Assembly (NCBI RefSeq): GCF_000510725.1
Contig: NZ_AZNZ01000010.1
Span: 181 to 64,180 of the forward strand
Source: Pseudoxanthomonas sp. J31
GTDB lineage: Bacteria; Pseudomonadota; Gammaproteobacteria; Xanthomonadales; Xanthomonadaceae
DNA length: 64,000 bases
Reading direction: 5' to 3'
Shown here: in pieces, positions 49,075 through 58,966 of the stretch
Numbering within the stretch: position 1 is the first letter of the stretch
How the letters are laid out: each line of letters opens with the position of its first letter
Translations under genes and position numbers: made by a program
Notes under the pieces: model-generated
The model's input: the letters and a program-made list of their open reading frames with translations, nothing else
Database searches by the model: none
What the model was told of the DNA's origin: nothing

Positions 49075-50181
49075 ATGAACAAGAAACTTCTGACCGCTGC
49101 GCTGCTGGGCGGCCTGGCTGTGGCCCAGTCGGCTTCCGCGCAGGAGTTTGACGACCGCTGGTACCTGACCGGCTCGGTTGGCTTCAATTTCCAGGACAGC
49201 GGCCGCGGCACCGAGGATGCTCCCTTCGGCACGATCGGCCTGGGCAAGTTCATCAGCCCGGTGTGGTCGGTTGACGGCGAACTGAACTACCAGAACCCGT
49301 CGTTCGACGACAACAACGACCTGAACTGGAGCCAGTACGGCGCCTCGCTGGACTTCCGTCGCCACTTCATCCAGGAAGGCCGCGGTTTCAACCCGTACCT
49401 GCTGTTCGGCATCGGCTACCAGTACTCCGAGGAGGAGTACACCGTCCCGTCGCCGAACTCCCCGGCCCAGCGCGCCGAAGGTAACGTCGCCGCCAAGGTC
49501 GGCGCCGGCCTGCAGAGCACCTTCGACAACCGCGTCGCCGTGCGCGCCGAAATCGCCTACCGCGCCGATTTCGACGACCAGGCCGTCAACCCGGCCCGTG
49601 CTGGCCGCGACGACGACTGGTACGGCGACCTGCTGGCCTCGGTCGGCGTCGTGATCCCGCTGGGCCCGGCCGCCGCTCCGCCGCCGCCGCCGGCTCCGGC
49701 CCCGGTCGCGCCGAGCTGCGCCGACCTGGACGACGACGGCGACGGCGTCAACAACTGCGACGACAAGTGCCCGAACTCGCAGGCTGGCCAGGCCATCGGC
49801 CCGGACGGCTGCCCGGTCCCGGTCTCGATCGACCTGAAGGGCGTGAACTTCGACTTCGACAAGGCGACCCTGCGTCCTGACGCGGTGGCCATCCTGTCGG
49901 AGGCCGTCGAGATCCTGAAGCGTTACCCCGACCTGCGCGTCGAGGTGGCGGGCCACACCGACTCGAAGGGCACCGACGCGTACAACCAGAAGCTGTCCGA
50001 GCGTCGCGCCCAGGCCGTGTACGACTACCTGACCAGCAACGGCATCGACGCCTCGCGCCTGGTTGGCCCGGTCGGCTACGGCGAGAGCCGCCCGATTGCC
50101 CCGAACACCAACGCGGATGGTTCGGACAATCCGGAAGGCCGTGCGAAGAACCGTCGCACCGAGCTGAACGTCCAGAACTAA
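49075..50181 (+). CDS. OmpA-family outer-membrane protein with calcium-type repeats
   Basis: An outer-membrane structural protein linking to peptidoglycan. ATG 49075 (AAGGAG upstream) gives 368 residues with a signal peptide (MNKKLLTAALLGGLAVAQSASA). Residues about 22-205 form a small OmpA-type barrel. A Pro-rich linker (APPPPPAPAPVAP) follows, then an acidic thrombospondin-3-like repeat (CADLDDDGDGVNNCDDKCPNS), then the OmpA C domain (VNFDFDKATLRPD, VEVAGHTDSKGTDAYNQKLSERRA). The family is highly expressed, fitting the strong terminator after it. Confidence 0.96.
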   Translation: MNKKLLTAALLGGLAVAQSASAQEFDDRWYLTGSVGFNFQDSGRGTEDAPFGTIGLGKFISPVWSVDGELNYQNPSFDDNNDLNWSQYGASLDFRRHFIQEGRGFNPYLLFGIGYQYSEEEYTVPSPNSPAQRAEGNVAAKVGAGLQSTFDNRVAVRAEIAYRADFDDQAVNPARAGRDDDWYGDLLASVGVVIPLGPAAAPPPPPAPAPVAPSCADLDDDGDGVNNCDDKCPNSQAGQAIGPDGCPVPVSIDLKGVNFDFDKATLRPDAVAILSEAVEILKRYPDLRVEVAGHTDSKGTDAYNQKLSERRAQAVYDYLTSNGIDASRLVGPVGYGESRPIAPNTNADGSDNPEGRAKNRRTELNVQN

Positions 50182-50205
50182 GCTTCCGGACGGACGCAGT
50201 CCAGG

Positions 50206-50237
50206 AGGGCCCGGCGCAAGCCGGGCCCTTTCTTTTT
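50206..50237 (+). terminator. Terminator of the ompA-like gene
   Basis: A perfect ten-base-pair GC-rich stem (50206-50215 with 50220-50229) closed by a GCAA tetraloop (50216-50219) is followed by TTTCTTTTT. This is a textbook strong intrinsic terminator. Confidence 0.92.
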
Positions 50238-50391
50238 GCATGGCTGCCGGGCCCGCGGGCGCGGGATCACGACGCCGGTCGCGGCATTTCTGCAGAGGCG
50301 TTAGCGATTTGCCAAGGTTCCGTAAGATTCTTCTTGAATCGGCCTGCACGCCGTGCCTACACTCGCCCCGTCTTCCAGGGGGAGTTCCACC

Positions 50392-50727
50392 ATGCGTAAG
50401 TTGATTGCGGCAGGGCTGTTCGGCCTCACCCTCGTGTCCGCGGCGGCCATGGCTGCCGACGGTTGCGCCAACGCCCAGCAGTCCGGGGAGAAGGGCTGCG
50501 AGGCGGCCGCCAACGCCAGTGATCCGGCTGCGTACAAGCCGCAGACCGAATACGACAACACGCCCTGGCGCTTCGACATGAGCCAGAACGGCAAGCGCAT
50601 GACCGCCGACGAGTTCGACGCGTGGATGAAGGCGCGCGGGGTGCGCGTGGCCAAGGGCGCCCCGGCTCCGGCCGCGACCGCCTCGGCGCCGGCCACCGAA
50701 TCGGCGGCGGCACCGACCAAGGATTGA
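50392..50727 (+). CDS. Small exported protein with ADEFDAWMK motif (copy 1)
   Basis: An unrecognised 111-residue protein. ATG 50392 follows GGGGGAG. Residues 1-22 are a signal peptide (MRKLIAAGLFGLTLVSAAAMAA). The mature part has two cysteines (GCANAQQSGEKGC) and a conserved box RFDMSQNGKRMTADEFDAW, ending in an Ala/Pro-rich tail. The box recurs in the lipoprotein at 51607-51888. Periplasmic location is likely; function is unknown. Confidence 0.85.
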   Translation: MRKLIAAGLFGLTLVSAAAMAADGCANAQQSGEKGCEAAANASDPAAYKPQTEYDNTPWRFDMSQNGKRMTADEFDAWMKARGVRVAKGAPAPAATASAPATESAAAPTKD

Positions 50728-50735
50728 GGCACGGG

Positions 50736-51536
50736 ATGGGCGCGCCTCCACGGTCGCGCCGCCCGAACCCCGCCGCGCCCGGGGCTCCCCGGGCCGGCGT
50801 CCGCCATGGTCTGGCCCGGGTCCTGTCCAAGGCCGGGCTGTGCTCGCGCACCGAGGCCGCGCGCTGGATCCAGGCCGGCCGCGTGCAGGTCGACGGCCGC
50901 GTCGTGCGCGATCCCGAATACCCCATGCGCGACGGCCTGCGCGGGGTGCTGATCGATGGCCGCGCCCCTGCCGGCCCGGAACGCATCTACCTTGCCCTCA
51001 ACAAGCCGCGCGGCCTGGTGACCACCGCCCGCGACGAGCAGGGCCGCGACACCGTCTACCGCTGCCTCGACGGCAGCGGGCTGCCGTGGCTGGCCCCGGT
51101 CGGCCGCCTCGACCGCGCCAGCGAAGGCCTGCTGCTGTTCAGCAACGATCCCGCCTGGGCCGCGCGCGTGCTGGATCCGGACAGCGGCCCGGACAAGACC
51201 TACCACGTCCAGGTCGACGCCATTCCCGACCAGGCCCTGCTGCAGGCGCTGTGTGCCGGGGTCGAGGCCGACGGCGAGCACCTGCGCGCGGCCTCGGCGC
51301 GGCTGCTGCGCGCCGGCACCCGCAACGCCTGGCTGGAAATCGTGCTGGACGAGGGCCGCAACCGGCAGATCCGGCGGCTGCTGGCTGCGTTCGACCTGGC
51401 CGTGCTGCGCCTGGTGCGGGTGGCGATCGGGCCGCTGCAGCTGGGCACGCTGGACAAGGGACAGTGGCGCTTGCTGGAGCCGGCCGAGCGTGATGCACTG
51501 GCGCCGGCCACCGCCGCAGGGACGACGGCGGGGTAA
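50736..51536 (+). CDS. RsuA/RluB/E/F-family pseudouridine synthase
   Basis: The enzyme converts a specific rRNA uridine to pseudouridine. ATG 50736 gives 266 residues. The N-terminal S4 domain (VRHGLARVLSKAGLCSRTEAARWIQAGRVQVDGRVV, about 22-60) is followed by the catalytic domain with the invariant aspartate in PVGRLDRASEGLLLFSND. KTYHVQVDA and the GRNRQIRRLLAAFD C-terminal motif match the RsuA family. Which member (RluB, E, F or RsuA) cannot be set by eye. Earlier in-frame starts overlap the upstream gene. Confidence 0.93.
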   Translation: MGAPPRSRRPNPAAPGAPRAGVRHGLARVLSKAGLCSRTEAARWIQAGRVQVDGRVVRDPEYPMRDGLRGVLIDGRAPAGPERIYLALNKPRGLVTTARDEQGRDTVYRCLDGSGLPWLAPVGRLDRASEGLLLFSNDPAWAARVLDPDSGPDKTYHVQVDAIPDQALLQALCAGVEADGEHLRAASARLLRAGTRNAWLEIVLDEGRNRQIRRLLAAFDLAVLRLVRVAIGPLQLGTLDKGQWRLLEPAERDALAPATAAGTTAG

Positions 51537-51606
51537 GCGGTCACCGCCATCACCGGATGCGGGACCGCGGCATGCCATCCTCCCCCGGTCCCCTCCAGGA
51601 GTTGCC

Positions 51607-51888
51607 ATGAAGGTCCTGCGAGTTTGCCTGGTGCTGTCCCTTCCCGTGCTTTGCGCCTGCGCCGGCCGCCAGGCGCGCGATGCCGCAGCCGCGTTGCCGG
51701 AGCCGCCGCCGAAGCCGGACGAGGTCATCATCGTCCGCAGCGACGACCCGCTCGATTACCGCTTCCACATGGAGCAGGAAGGGCGGCGGATGAATGCCGA
51801 CGAGTTCGATGCGTGGATGAAGTCGCGCGGCGTGCGCATCGCCACCGGCAAGCCGGGGCAGGCGCCGGTGCCGGCCGGCGGCAACTGA
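51607..51888 (+). CDS. Small lipoprotein with ADEFDAWMK motif (copy 2)
   Basis: A 93-residue protein starting MKVLRVCLVLSLPVLCACAGR. The lipobox LCAC (or VLCAC) gives Cys18 as the likely lipidated residue. The box RFHMEQEGRRMNADEFDAW then MKSRGVRIATGKP closely matches copy 1 at 50392-50727 in an otherwise different sequence. It lies 70 bases after the pseudouridine synthase. I do not recognise the family; a periplasmic or envelope role is inferred only from the export signal. Confidence 0.82.
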   Translation: MKVLRVCLVLSLPVLCACAGRQARDAAAALPEPPPKPDEVIIVRSDDPLDYRFHMEQEGRRMNADEFDAWMKSRGVRIATGKPGQAPVPAGGN

Positions 51889-51967
51889 GGCGCGCCCGGC
51901 GCGGTTTCCTGCGCCGGGCCCATCCGTGCTGCGGCGCCGGCCGGGCCGATGCCGGTGGCGGCGTGGC

Positions 51968-53167
51968 TCAGGCCTTGGCCACGCCCAGCTCGCGGCCGAT
52001 GCGGGTGAAGGCGTCGATCGCGCGGTCCAGGTGCTCGCGGGTGTGGGCCGCGCTCATCTGCGTGCGGATCCGCGCCTGGCCCTGCGGCACCACCGGGTAG
52101 AAGAAGCCGATGGCGTAGATGCCTTCCTCCAGCAGGCGCTGCGCGAAGCGCTGAGCCAGCGGCGCGTCGTACAGCATCACCGGGCAGATCGGGTGCACGC
52201 CGGGCTTGAGGTCGAAGCCGGCAGCGGTCATGCGCTGGCGGAAGTAGGCGGTGTTCTCCTGCAGGCGGGTGCGCAGCTCGCCGGCCGACGAAAGCATGTC
52301 GAAGGCCTTGGTGCCGGCGGCGACCACGTGCGGCGGCAGCGAGTTGGAGAACAGGTAGGGGCGCGAGCGCTGGCGCAGCAGTTCGATGATCTCGCGGCGC
52401 GCGGTGGTGAAGCCGCCCAGTGCGCCGCCCATGGCCTTGCCCAGGGTGCCGGTGAAGATGTCGATCTTCCCGAGCACGCCCTTGACCTCGGCCGAGCCGC
52501 GGCCGGTGGCGCCGAGGAAGCCGGTGGCATGGCACTCGTCGATATGGACCAGGGCGTCGTACTTCCTGGCCAGCGCGGTGATTTCGTCCAGCGGGGCGAT
52601 GAAGCCGTCCATCGAGAACACGCCGTCGGTGGTGATCATGATGGTGCGCGCGCCGTCGGCCCGGGCCTGCTGCAGCTGCTTCTCCAGGTCGGCCATGTCG
52701 CAGTTGGCGTAGCGGTAGCGCCTGGCCTTGCACAGGCGCACGCCGTCGATGATCGAGGCATGGTTGAGCGCGTCGGAGATGATCGCGTCGTTCTCGTCCA
52801 GCAGCGGGTCGAACAGGCCGCCGTTGGCATCGAAGCAGGCGGCGTAGAGGATCGTGTCCTCGGTGCCGAAGAATTGCGCGATCTTCGCCTCCAGCTGCTT
52901 GTGCAGGTCCTGGGTGCCGCAGATGAAGCGCACCGAGGCCATGCCGAAGCCGTGGCTGTCCAGGGCCCCGCGTGCGGCGGCGATGATGTCCGGATGGTCG
53001 GCCAGGCCCAGGTAGTTGTTGGCGCAGAAGTTCAGCACCTTGCGTCCGTCGGCCAGCTCGATCTCGGCCGATTGCGGGCTGGTGATCACGCGCTCGGACT
53101 TGAACAGGCCCTTGGCGCGCAGGTCTTCCAGCTGGGCGGCGTAGCGGGCGATGGCGGCTTCGGACAT
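51968..53167 (-). CDS. kbl: 2-amino-3-ketobutyrate coenzyme A ligase (glycine C-acetyltransferase)
   Basis: A PLP enzyme that cleaves 2-amino-3-oxobutyrate to glycine and acetyl-CoA, the second step of threonine degradation. The start at 53167 gives 399 residues, the family length. [42 protein letters not shown] and [16 protein letters not shown] (PLP lysine) are conserved. tdh, its partner, is not adjacent but about 6.5 kb away on the same strand. Confidence 0.96.
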   Translation of the reverse strand: MSEAAIARYAAQLEDLRAKGLFKSERVITSPQSAEIELADGRKVLNFCANNYLGLADHPDIIAAARGALDSHGFGMASVRFICGTQDLHKQLEAKIAQFFGTEDTILYAACFDANGGLFDPLLDENDAIISDALNHASIIDGVRLCKARRYRYANCDMADLEKQLQQARADGARTIMITTDGVFSMDGFIAPLDEITALARKYDALVHIDECHATGFLGATGRGSAEVKGVLGKIDIFTGTLGKAMGGALGGFTTARREIIELLRQRSRPYLFSNSLPPHVVAAGTKAFDMLSSAGELRTRLQENTAYFRQRMTAAGFDLKPGVHPICPVMLYDAPLAQRFAQRLLEEGIYAIGFFYPVVPQGQARIRTQMSAAHTREHLDRAIDAFTRIGRELGVAKA

Positions 53168-53250
53168 GGGCAAGGCCTTCAGTTGCAAGGAAAACCGTCA
53201 TTCTACCGGGGCTGCCGGCGGCGGCGCCCGCTTCATGCGCATCCGCTATA

Positions 53251-53263
53251 AGGGGCGGCCCCT
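53251..53263. promoter_or_regulatory. Inverted repeat upstream of the porin gene
   Basis: AGGGGCGGCCCCT is a perfect 13-base dyad (five-base arms and three-base centre) in the 172-base gap between kbl and the porin-sulfate operon. It could be an operator for a sulfur-responsive regulator, though it does not resemble a standard CysB half-site. Confidence 0.3.
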
Positions 53264-53339
53264 AAGTCATTTCCGGTCTTCAAACTGAATAGGGAGTATT
53301 TGCGCACGGCCGATGTCCGGCTCCCACGACGGAACTCCC

Positions 53340-54776
53340 ATGCCCAAGCACATCCCCCACCGCCGCTCGCGTCTGCTGGTCCGTTCCTGGCTTGCCGGGG
53401 CCATCGCCCTGGCGCTGGCCGCGCCGGCCTTCGCACAGTCGCAGCCCACGGTCGAGGAGCTGGCCCGCCGCCTGCAGGCGCTGGAAGCCCGCTATGGCGG
53501 CACCAGCGTCGATGGCCAGGACAGCCTCGACCTGCAGGCGCTGGACCAGCGCCTGCGCGCCCTGGAGCGCAACCTCGAGTTGCAGGAAGAGGCGCGCGCG
53601 GCGAAGGAGAAGGCCGCGCCGGCGGTGGCGGTCAACGACCGCGGCGCCTCGTTCCGCTCCGGCGACGGTGCCTACGAGGTGAAGATCCGCGGCCTGCTGC
53701 AGGGCGACGGCCGCTTCTTCAACAGCGGCGCGCCCGGCGCCAACGACAGCTTCCTGCTGCGCACCGCGCGCCCGACCATCGAGGGCACCCTGGGCAAGTG
53801 GGTGGGTTTCCGCTTTACCCCGGAGTTCGCCGGCGACAGCGCCAGCATCGTCGACGCCTACGCCGACCTGCAGTTCTCGCCGGCGGCGACGCTGCGGGTG
53901 GGCAAGTTTACCTCGCCGGTGGGCCTGGAGCGGCTGCAGTCCTCGGCCTCGCTGCCGGAAATCGAGCGCGCCCTGGCCAGCGAGCTGCTGCCCAACCGCG
54001 ACCTGGGCGTGCAGCTGCAGGGCGAGCTGGCCGGCGGCAAGGTGTCCTACGCCATCGGCGTGTTCAACGGCGCGGTCGACGGCCGCGACGCCACCACCAC
54101 CAACCCGGACGACGAGTTCGAGTACGCCGGCCGCCTGTTCTTCGAGCCGCTCAAGGGCAGCGACAGCTTCTGGGCCGGCCTGGGTTTCGGCATCGGCGCC
54201 AGCATCGGCGACGTGGAAGGGGCCGGCAACAACTTCCTGCCGCGCTACCGCACCCCGGGCCAGCAGCAGTTCTTCGCCTACCGCGGCACCGTGGCAGCCG
54301 CCGGCCAGCGCAAGCGCTGGTCGCCGCAGGGCTATTTCTACCGCGGGCCGTTCGGGCTGCTGGCCGAATACGCGTCCTCCAGCCAGGAGCTGGGCGCCGG
54401 CGGCACCACCGCGGACCTGGAAACCACCGCATGGCAGGCCACCGCCAGCTGGGTGCTCACCGGCGAGGACGCCAGCTACCGCGGGGTCAAGCCCGCGCGC
54501 GCCTTCGCCCCGGGCAAGGGCGGCTGGGGCGCCTGGGAACTGGTGGCCCGCTACGGCCGCCTGGAGGTGGACGAGGCGGCGTTCCCGGTGTTCGCCGACC
54601 CGGCCGTGTCGGCGCGCGAGGCCAGCGCCTGGGTCGCCGGCGTGAACTGGTACCTCAACAACAACCTCAAACTGGTGTTGAACTACCTGCAGACCGGCTT
54701 CGAGGGCGGGGCCGCCGGCGGCGCCGACCGCGAGGACGAGAAGGCGGTGTTCACCCGCCTGCAGGTCGCATTCTGA
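53340..54776 (+). CDS. OprP/OprO-family anion-selective porin, probably for sulfate
   Basis: A 16-strand trimeric porin of the phosphate-selective family, 478 residues. ATG 53340 precedes a signal peptide (RSRLLVRSWLAGAIALALAAPAFAQ). An N-terminal coiled coil (VEELARRLQALEARYGG to about residue 75) is typical. Family motifs: GDGAYEVKIRGLLQGDGRFF, TARPTIEGTLGKWVGFRFTPEF, LRVGKFTSPVGLERLQSS, and C-terminal WYLNNNLKLVLNYLQT with final F. It lies 30 bases before sbp, so the ion is probably sulfate. Confidence 0.9.
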   Translation: MPKHIPHRRSRLLVRSWLAGAIALALAAPAFAQSQPTVEELARRLQALEARYGGTSVDGQDSLDLQALDQRLRALERNLELQEEARAAKEKAAPAVAVNDRGASFRSGDGAYEVKIRGLLQGDGRFFNSGAPGANDSFLLRTARPTIEGTLGKWVGFRFTPEFAGDSASIVDAYADLQFSPAATLRVGKFTSPVGLERLQSSASLPEIERALASELLPNRDLGVQLQGELAGGKVSYAIGVFNGAVDGRDATTTNPDDEFEYAGRLFFEPLKGSDSFWAGLGFGIGASIGDVEGAGNNFLPRYRTPGQQQFFAYRGTVAAAGQRKRWSPQGYFYRGPFGLLAEYASSSQELGAGGTTADLETTAWQATASWVLTGEDASYRGVKPARAFAPGKGGWGAWELVARYGRLEVDEAAFPVFADPAVSAREASAWVAGVNWYLNNNLKLVLNYLQTGFEGGAAGGADREDEKAVFTRLQVAF

Positions 54777-54806
54777 CAAAGCCCCATCCAACCGGAGGTT
54801 CGTCCC

Positions 54807-55829
54807 ATGAATACCATCCGCCGTTCCCTCCTGGTGCTGGCCGCGAGCTTCGGCCTGACCCTCGCGGTGGGGGCCCTTGCCAAGGACGCAAGGCTGCTCA
54901 ACGTGTCCTACGACCCCACCCGCGAGCTTTACCGCGAGTTCAACGCCGCCTTTGCCCGCCACTGGCAGGAGACCCGCGGGCAGAAGGTCGAGATCGAGAA
55001 TTCGCATGGCGGCTCGGGCAAGCAGGCGCGCGCGGTGATCGACGGACTGGAGGCCGACGTGGTCACCCTGGCCCTGGCCTACGACATCGATTCCATCGCC
55101 GAGCGCAAGCTGATCGCGCCGGACTGGCAGAAGCGCCTGCCGCAGAACAGCTCGCCGTACACCTCGACCATCGTGTTCCTGGTGCGCAAGGGCAACCCGA
55201 AGAACATCAAGGACTGGCCGGACCTGCTGCGCTCCAACGTCTCGGTGGTCACGCCCAACCCGAAGACCTCCGGCGGCGCGCGCTGGAACTACCTGGCGGC
55301 CTGGGCCTTCGCCGAGAAGATCTTCAAGGGTGACGAGGCCAAGGTCCGCAACTTCATGACCGCGCTGTTCCGCAACGTGCCGGTGCTGGACACCGGCGCC
55401 CGCGGCTCCACCACCACCTTCGTCCGGCGTGGCATCGGCGACGTGCTGCTGGCCTGGGAGAACGAGGCCTTCCTGTCGATCGAGGAGCTGGGCCCGGACA
55501 AGTTCGACATCGTGGTGCCCTCGCTGTCGATCCTGGCCGAGCCGCCGGTGGCGATCGTCGACCGCAACGTCGACAAGAAAGGCACCCGCGAGCTGGCCCA
55601 GGCCTACCTGGAGTTCCTGTACTCGCCGGAGGGCCAGCGCATCGCCGCCAAGAACTACTACCGCCCGCGCCATCCCGAGCACGCCGCGCCGGAGGACGTG
55701 GCCCGCTTCCCCAAGGTACAGCTGGTGACCATCGACGGCGCCTTCGGTTCCTGGGCGCAGGCGCAGAAGCGGCACTTCAGCGACGGCGGCGAGTTCGACC
55801 AGATCCTCGCCGCGGCCAAGGCCCGCTGA
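54807..55829 (+). CDS. sbp: Sulfate-binding periplasmic protein
   Basis: The soluble receptor of the sulfate ABC transporter. The 340-residue protein has a signal peptide ([25 protein letters not shown]). Sulfate-binding segments are visible: [57 protein letters not shown] and the [14 protein letters not shown] stretch. GGAGG precedes the start. It is followed by cysT, cysW and cysA in one operon. Confidence 0.97.
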   Translation: MNTIRRSLLVLAASFGLTLAVGALAKDARLLNVSYDPTRELYREFNAAFARHWQETRGQKVEIENSHGGSGKQARAVIDGLEADVVTLALAYDIDSIAERKLIAPDWQKRLPQNSSPYTSTIVFLVRKGNPKNIKDWPDLLRSNVSVVTPNPKTSGGARWNYLAAWAFAEKIFKGDEAKVRNFMTALFRNVPVLDTGARGSTTTFVRRGIGDVLLAWENEAFLSIEELGPDKFDIVVPSLSILAEPPVAIVDRNVDKKGTRELAQAYLEFLYSPEGQRIAAKNYYRPRHPEHAAPEDVARFPKVQLVTIDGAFGSWAQAQKRHFSDGGEFDQILAAAKAR

Positions 55830-55917
55830 GCCGTGGGCCCGGGGCGCAGGCCCCGGGCCTTCCCGCCGCCCCGGCAGCGGGGTCGCAGACCCGAACCCGA
55901 CGAAGCGAAGCCAAGCG

Positions 55918-56796
55918 ATGTCCAGCGTCCCCAATCCCCTGACGCCGCCGGTGGGCGGCGCGCGCGCGTCCGGCCGGCAGCGCCGGGTGCTGCCCGGCTT
56001 CGGGCTGAGCCTGGGCTACACCCTCGCCTGGCTGGGCCTGATCGTGCTGATTCCGCTGGCCGGGGTGTTCGTGTACGCCTCCGGCCTGGGCTGGGACGGG
56101 CTGTGGCGGATCTGGACCGAGCCGCGGGTGCTGGCGGCGCTGAAGATCAGCTTCGGCACCGCGCTGGCGGCGGCCGCCTTCAACGCGGTGATGGGCACCC
56201 TGGTGGCCTGGGTGCTGGTGCGCTACCGCTTCCCCGGCCGGCGCCTGTTCGACGCCATGATCGACCTGCCGTTCGCCCTGCCCACCGCGGTGGCCGGCAT
56301 TGCCCTGACCGCGCTGTACGGCGGCAACGGCTGGATCGGCCGCTGGCTGGAGGCGGCCGGGTTCAAGGTGGCCTACACCCCGGTGGGCATCACCGTGGCC
56401 CTGGTGTTCATCGGCCTGCCATTCGTCGTGCGGGTGGTGCAGCCGGTGCTGGCCGAGACCGAGGGTGAACTGGAGGAGGCCGCGGCCACCCTCGGCGCGG
56501 GGCGCTGGAACACGGTGTGGAAGGTGGTGCTGCCGACGGTGTGGCCGGCGGTGCTGGCCGGCTTCGCCCTGGCCTTCGCGCGCGGGGTGGGGGAGTACGG
56601 TTCGGTGATCTTCATCGCCGGCAACATCCCGATGGTTTCGGAGATCGCGCCGCTGCTGATCACCATCAAGCTGGAGGAATTCGACTACGCCGGCGCGACC
56701 GCGATCGCGGTGGCCATGCTGCTGCTGTCCTTCGCCCTGCTGCTGGTGATCAACACGCTGCAGGCGCGCCTGGCCCGGCGCCGGGGAGGGGCTTGA
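55918..56796 (+). CDS. cysT: Sulfate ABC transporter permease CysT (CysU)
   Basis: One of two membrane subunits of the sulfate importer, 292 residues, about six membrane segments. The N terminus is a cytosolic tail followed by [24 protein letters not shown]. The EAA loop reads [32 protein letters not shown], which contacts CysA. It is 88 bases after sbp and one base before cysW. Confidence 0.96.
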   Translation: MSSVPNPLTPPVGGARASGRQRRVLPGFGLSLGYTLAWLGLIVLIPLAGVFVYASGLGWDGLWRIWTEPRVLAALKISFGTALAAAAFNAVMGTLVAWVLVRYRFPGRRLFDAMIDLPFALPTAVAGIALTALYGGNGWIGRWLEAAGFKVAYTPVGITVALVFIGLPFVVRVVQPVLAETEGELEEAAATLGAGRWNTVWKVVLPTVWPAVLAGFALAFARGVGEYGSVIFIAGNIPMVSEIAPLLITIKLEEFDYAGATAIAVAMLLLSFALLLVINTLQARLARRRGGA

Positions 56797-56797
56797 G

Positions 56798-57775
56798 ATG
56801 GCGCCACAGACGGGTGGTAACGTGCAGGGCGTCATCGCCCTGGATCCGCCGCAACTGACCATGGCCCCGAGCGCGCCCACCGTCGGTGCCCGCCCGGCCT
56901 CGCCGACCAGCGAGCCGCGCTGGGTGCAGTGGCTGCTGATCGCCGCCGCGATCGGCTTCCTGCTGGCGTTCCTGCTGCTGCCGCTGCTGCTGGTGTTCGC
57001 CGAGGCGCTACGCGGCGGGATCGGCGCGTTCCTGGCCGCGATCCGCGAGCCGGACGCGCTGGCGGCGATAAGGCTGACCCTGCTGGTCACCGCCATCACC
57101 GTGCCGCTGAACCTGGTGTTCGGCGTGGCCGCGGCCTGGCTGGTGGCCAAGCACGAGTTCCGCGGCAAGCGCATCCTGGTGAGCCTGATCGACCTGCCGT
57201 TCGCGGTCTCGCCGGTGGTGGCCGGCCTGGTGTTCATCCTGATCTTCGGCGCCCATGGCTGGGCCTGGCCGCTGATCGACGAGGGCGTGCAGCTGTCGCT
57301 GCCGCTGCTGGGCCAGGTGCACCTGCAGCTGCCGAAGATCGTGTTCGCGCTGCCGGGCATCGTGCTGGCCACGGTGTTCGTGACCTTTCCGTTCATCGCC
57401 CGCGAGCTGATGCCGCTGATGGAGCAGCAGGGCAGCGACGAGGAGCTGGCCGCGCTGAGCCTGGGCGCCAGCGGCTGGCAGGCGTTCTGGCGGGTGACCC
57501 TGCCCAACATCCGCTGGGGCCTGCTGTACGGCGTGCTGCTGTGCGGCGCCCGCGCCATGGGCGAGTTCGGCGCGGTCTCGGTGGTGTCCGGCCACATCCG
57601 CGGGCGCACCAACACCCTGCCGCTGCACGTGGAGATCCTCTACAACGAATACGCCTACAGCGCCGCCTTCGCGGTGGCCACGCTGCTGGCGCTCAGCGCA
57701 CTGGTGACCCTGGTGCTCAAGACCTGGCTGGAGTGGCGCCACGGCGAATCGCTGGCCGCCACGCACCGGCACTGA
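56798..57775 (+). CDS. cysW: Sulfate ABC transporter permease CysW
   Basis: The second permease, 325 residues. It has a longer than usual N-terminal tail (about 42 residues, Pro/Ala-rich), then six membrane segments starting at [27 protein letters not shown]. The EAA loop is [56 protein letters not shown] is characteristic of CysW. The ATG is one base past the cysT stop. Confidence 0.96.
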   Translation: MAPQTGGNVQGVIALDPPQLTMAPSAPTVGARPASPTSEPRWVQWLLIAAAIGFLLAFLLLPLLLVFAEALRGGIGAFLAAIREPDALAAIRLTLLVTAITVPLNLVFGVAAAWLVAKHEFRGKRILVSLIDLPFAVSPVVAGLVFILIFGAHGWAWPLIDEGVQLSLPLLGQVHLQLPKIVFALPGIVLATVFVTFPFIARELMPLMEQQGSDEELAALSLGASGWQAFWRVTLPNIRWGLLYGVLLCGARAMGEFGAVSVVSGHIRGRTNTLPLHVEILYNEYAYSAAFAVATLLALSALVTLVLKTWLEWRHGESLAATHRH

Positions 57776-57784
57776 GGACGCACG

Positions 57785-58834
57785 ATGAAGATCGAGATCC
57801 AGAACCTGCACAAGTGCTTCGGCGCGTTCGCCGCGCTGGACGACATCAACCTGGAGATCCGCGACGGCGAGCTGCTGGCGTTGCTGGGCCCGTCCGGCTC
57901 GGGCAAGACCACCCTGCTGCGGGTGATCGCCGGGCTGGAGCATGCCGACGGCGGGCGCATCCTGTTCGGCGGCGAGGACGCTTCGCGGCTGACGGTGCAG
58001 GAGCGGCGGGTCGGCTTCGTGTTCCAGCACTATGCGCTGTTCCGGCACATGACCGTGGCCGAGAACATCGCCTTCGGGCTGAAGGTGCGCCGCGGCCGCG
58101 AGCGCTGGCCGGCGGCCCGGATCGCCGCGCGGGTGGAGCAGCTGCTGTCGCTGGTGCAGCTGCAGGACCTGGGCGGGCGCTACCCGGCGCAGCTGTCCGG
58201 CGGCCAGCGCCAGCGCGTGGCCCTGGCGCGTGCGCTGGCGATCGAACCGCGGGTGCTGCTGCTGGACGAGCCGTTCGGCGCGCTCGACGCCCAGGTGCGG
58301 CGCGACCTGCGCGGCTGGCTGCGGCAGCTGCACGTGCAGACCGGCCTGACCACGGTGTTCGTGACCCATGACCAGGAGGAGGCGCTGGAGCTGGCCGACC
58401 GGGTGGCGATCCTCAACCGCGGCCGGATCGAGCAGCTGGCCACCCCGGCCGAGGCCTACGACCGCCCGGCCAGCCCGTTCGTGTATTCCTTCGTCGGCGC
58501 GGTGAACCGCCTGCGCGGGCGACGCCAGGGCGACCGCATCGAGGTTGGCGGCCTGGTGCTGCCGCCGCCGTGCGGGCCGTTGCCGGGCGGGGACTCGGCG
58601 GAACTGGACGTGTACGTGCGCCCGGAGGACCTGCGCCTGGGCGAGGGCGGCTGGGAGGCGGTGGTGGTCGATGCCCAGCGTAGCGGCCCGCGCCTGCGGG
58701 TGCGGGCACGCCTGCAGGGCGGGCAGGGTCAGGAAGTGGAGGTGGAGCTGCCGGTGGACGCGCAGCAGGCGCATCCGCCGGGGAGCCGGGTCGGGCTGGT
58801 GCCGGTGCGCTACGGGGCGTTCGCCGGGGCCTGA
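57785..58834 (+). CDS. cysA: Sulfate/thiosulfate ABC transporter ATPase CysA
   Basis: The ATP-hydrolysing subunit, 349 residues. Walker A is GPSGSGKTT (about 36-44), signature [15 protein letters not shown], Walker [14 protein letters not shown], and switch histidine [10 protein letters not shown]-terminal TOBE-type regulatory domain follows (about 240-349). The gene follows cysW by nine bases and completes porin-sbp-cysTWA. Confidence 0.97.
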   Translation: MKIEIQNLHKCFGAFAALDDINLEIRDGELLALLGPSGSGKTTLLRVIAGLEHADGGRILFGGEDASRLTVQERRVGFVFQHYALFRHMTVAENIAFGLKVRRGRERWPAARIAARVEQLLSLVQLQDLGGRYPAQLSGGQRQRVALARALAIEPRVLLLDEPFGALDAQVRRDLRGWLRQLHVQTGLTTVFVTHDQEEALELADRVAILNRGRIEQLATPAEAYDRPASPFVYSFVGAVNRLRGRRQGDRIEVGGLVLPPPCGPLPGGDSAELDVYVRPEDLRLGEGGWEAVVVDAQRSGPRLRVRARLQGGQGQEVEVELPVDAQQAHPPGSRVGLVPVRYGAFAGA

Positions 58835-58860
58835 GCAGCGGGCGGGGCACCGGGAGCTGG

Positions 58861-58889
58861 TTGACGCTGCAATTGTTGCGTCGCAATAT
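58861..58889 (+). promoter_or_regulatory. Possible promoter and dyad upstream of the TorF-like gene
   Basis: TTGACG at 58861-58866 and a weak CAATAT at 58884-58889 are 17 bases apart. A perfect dyad TTGCG-T-CGCAA (58876-58886) lies within the spacer, where a regulator could block polymerase. The -10 is poor, so this is tentative. Confidence 0.3.
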
Positions 58890-58966
58890 CCGCTGGGTTA
58901 AGTATTTGTGAACCGTGACGGCTCCCGTCCGCCCGCGTGCTCCACCCCACCAGAGGAGATCCAAGG

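Noticed and set aside
53280-55934. An 884-residue open frame on the minus strand opposite the porin and sbp genes
   Set aside because: It is opposite two clear genes with full family motifs, is Ala/Gly/Leu/Arg-rich with no recognisable domain, and reflects the high GC content, which leaves antisense frames open.
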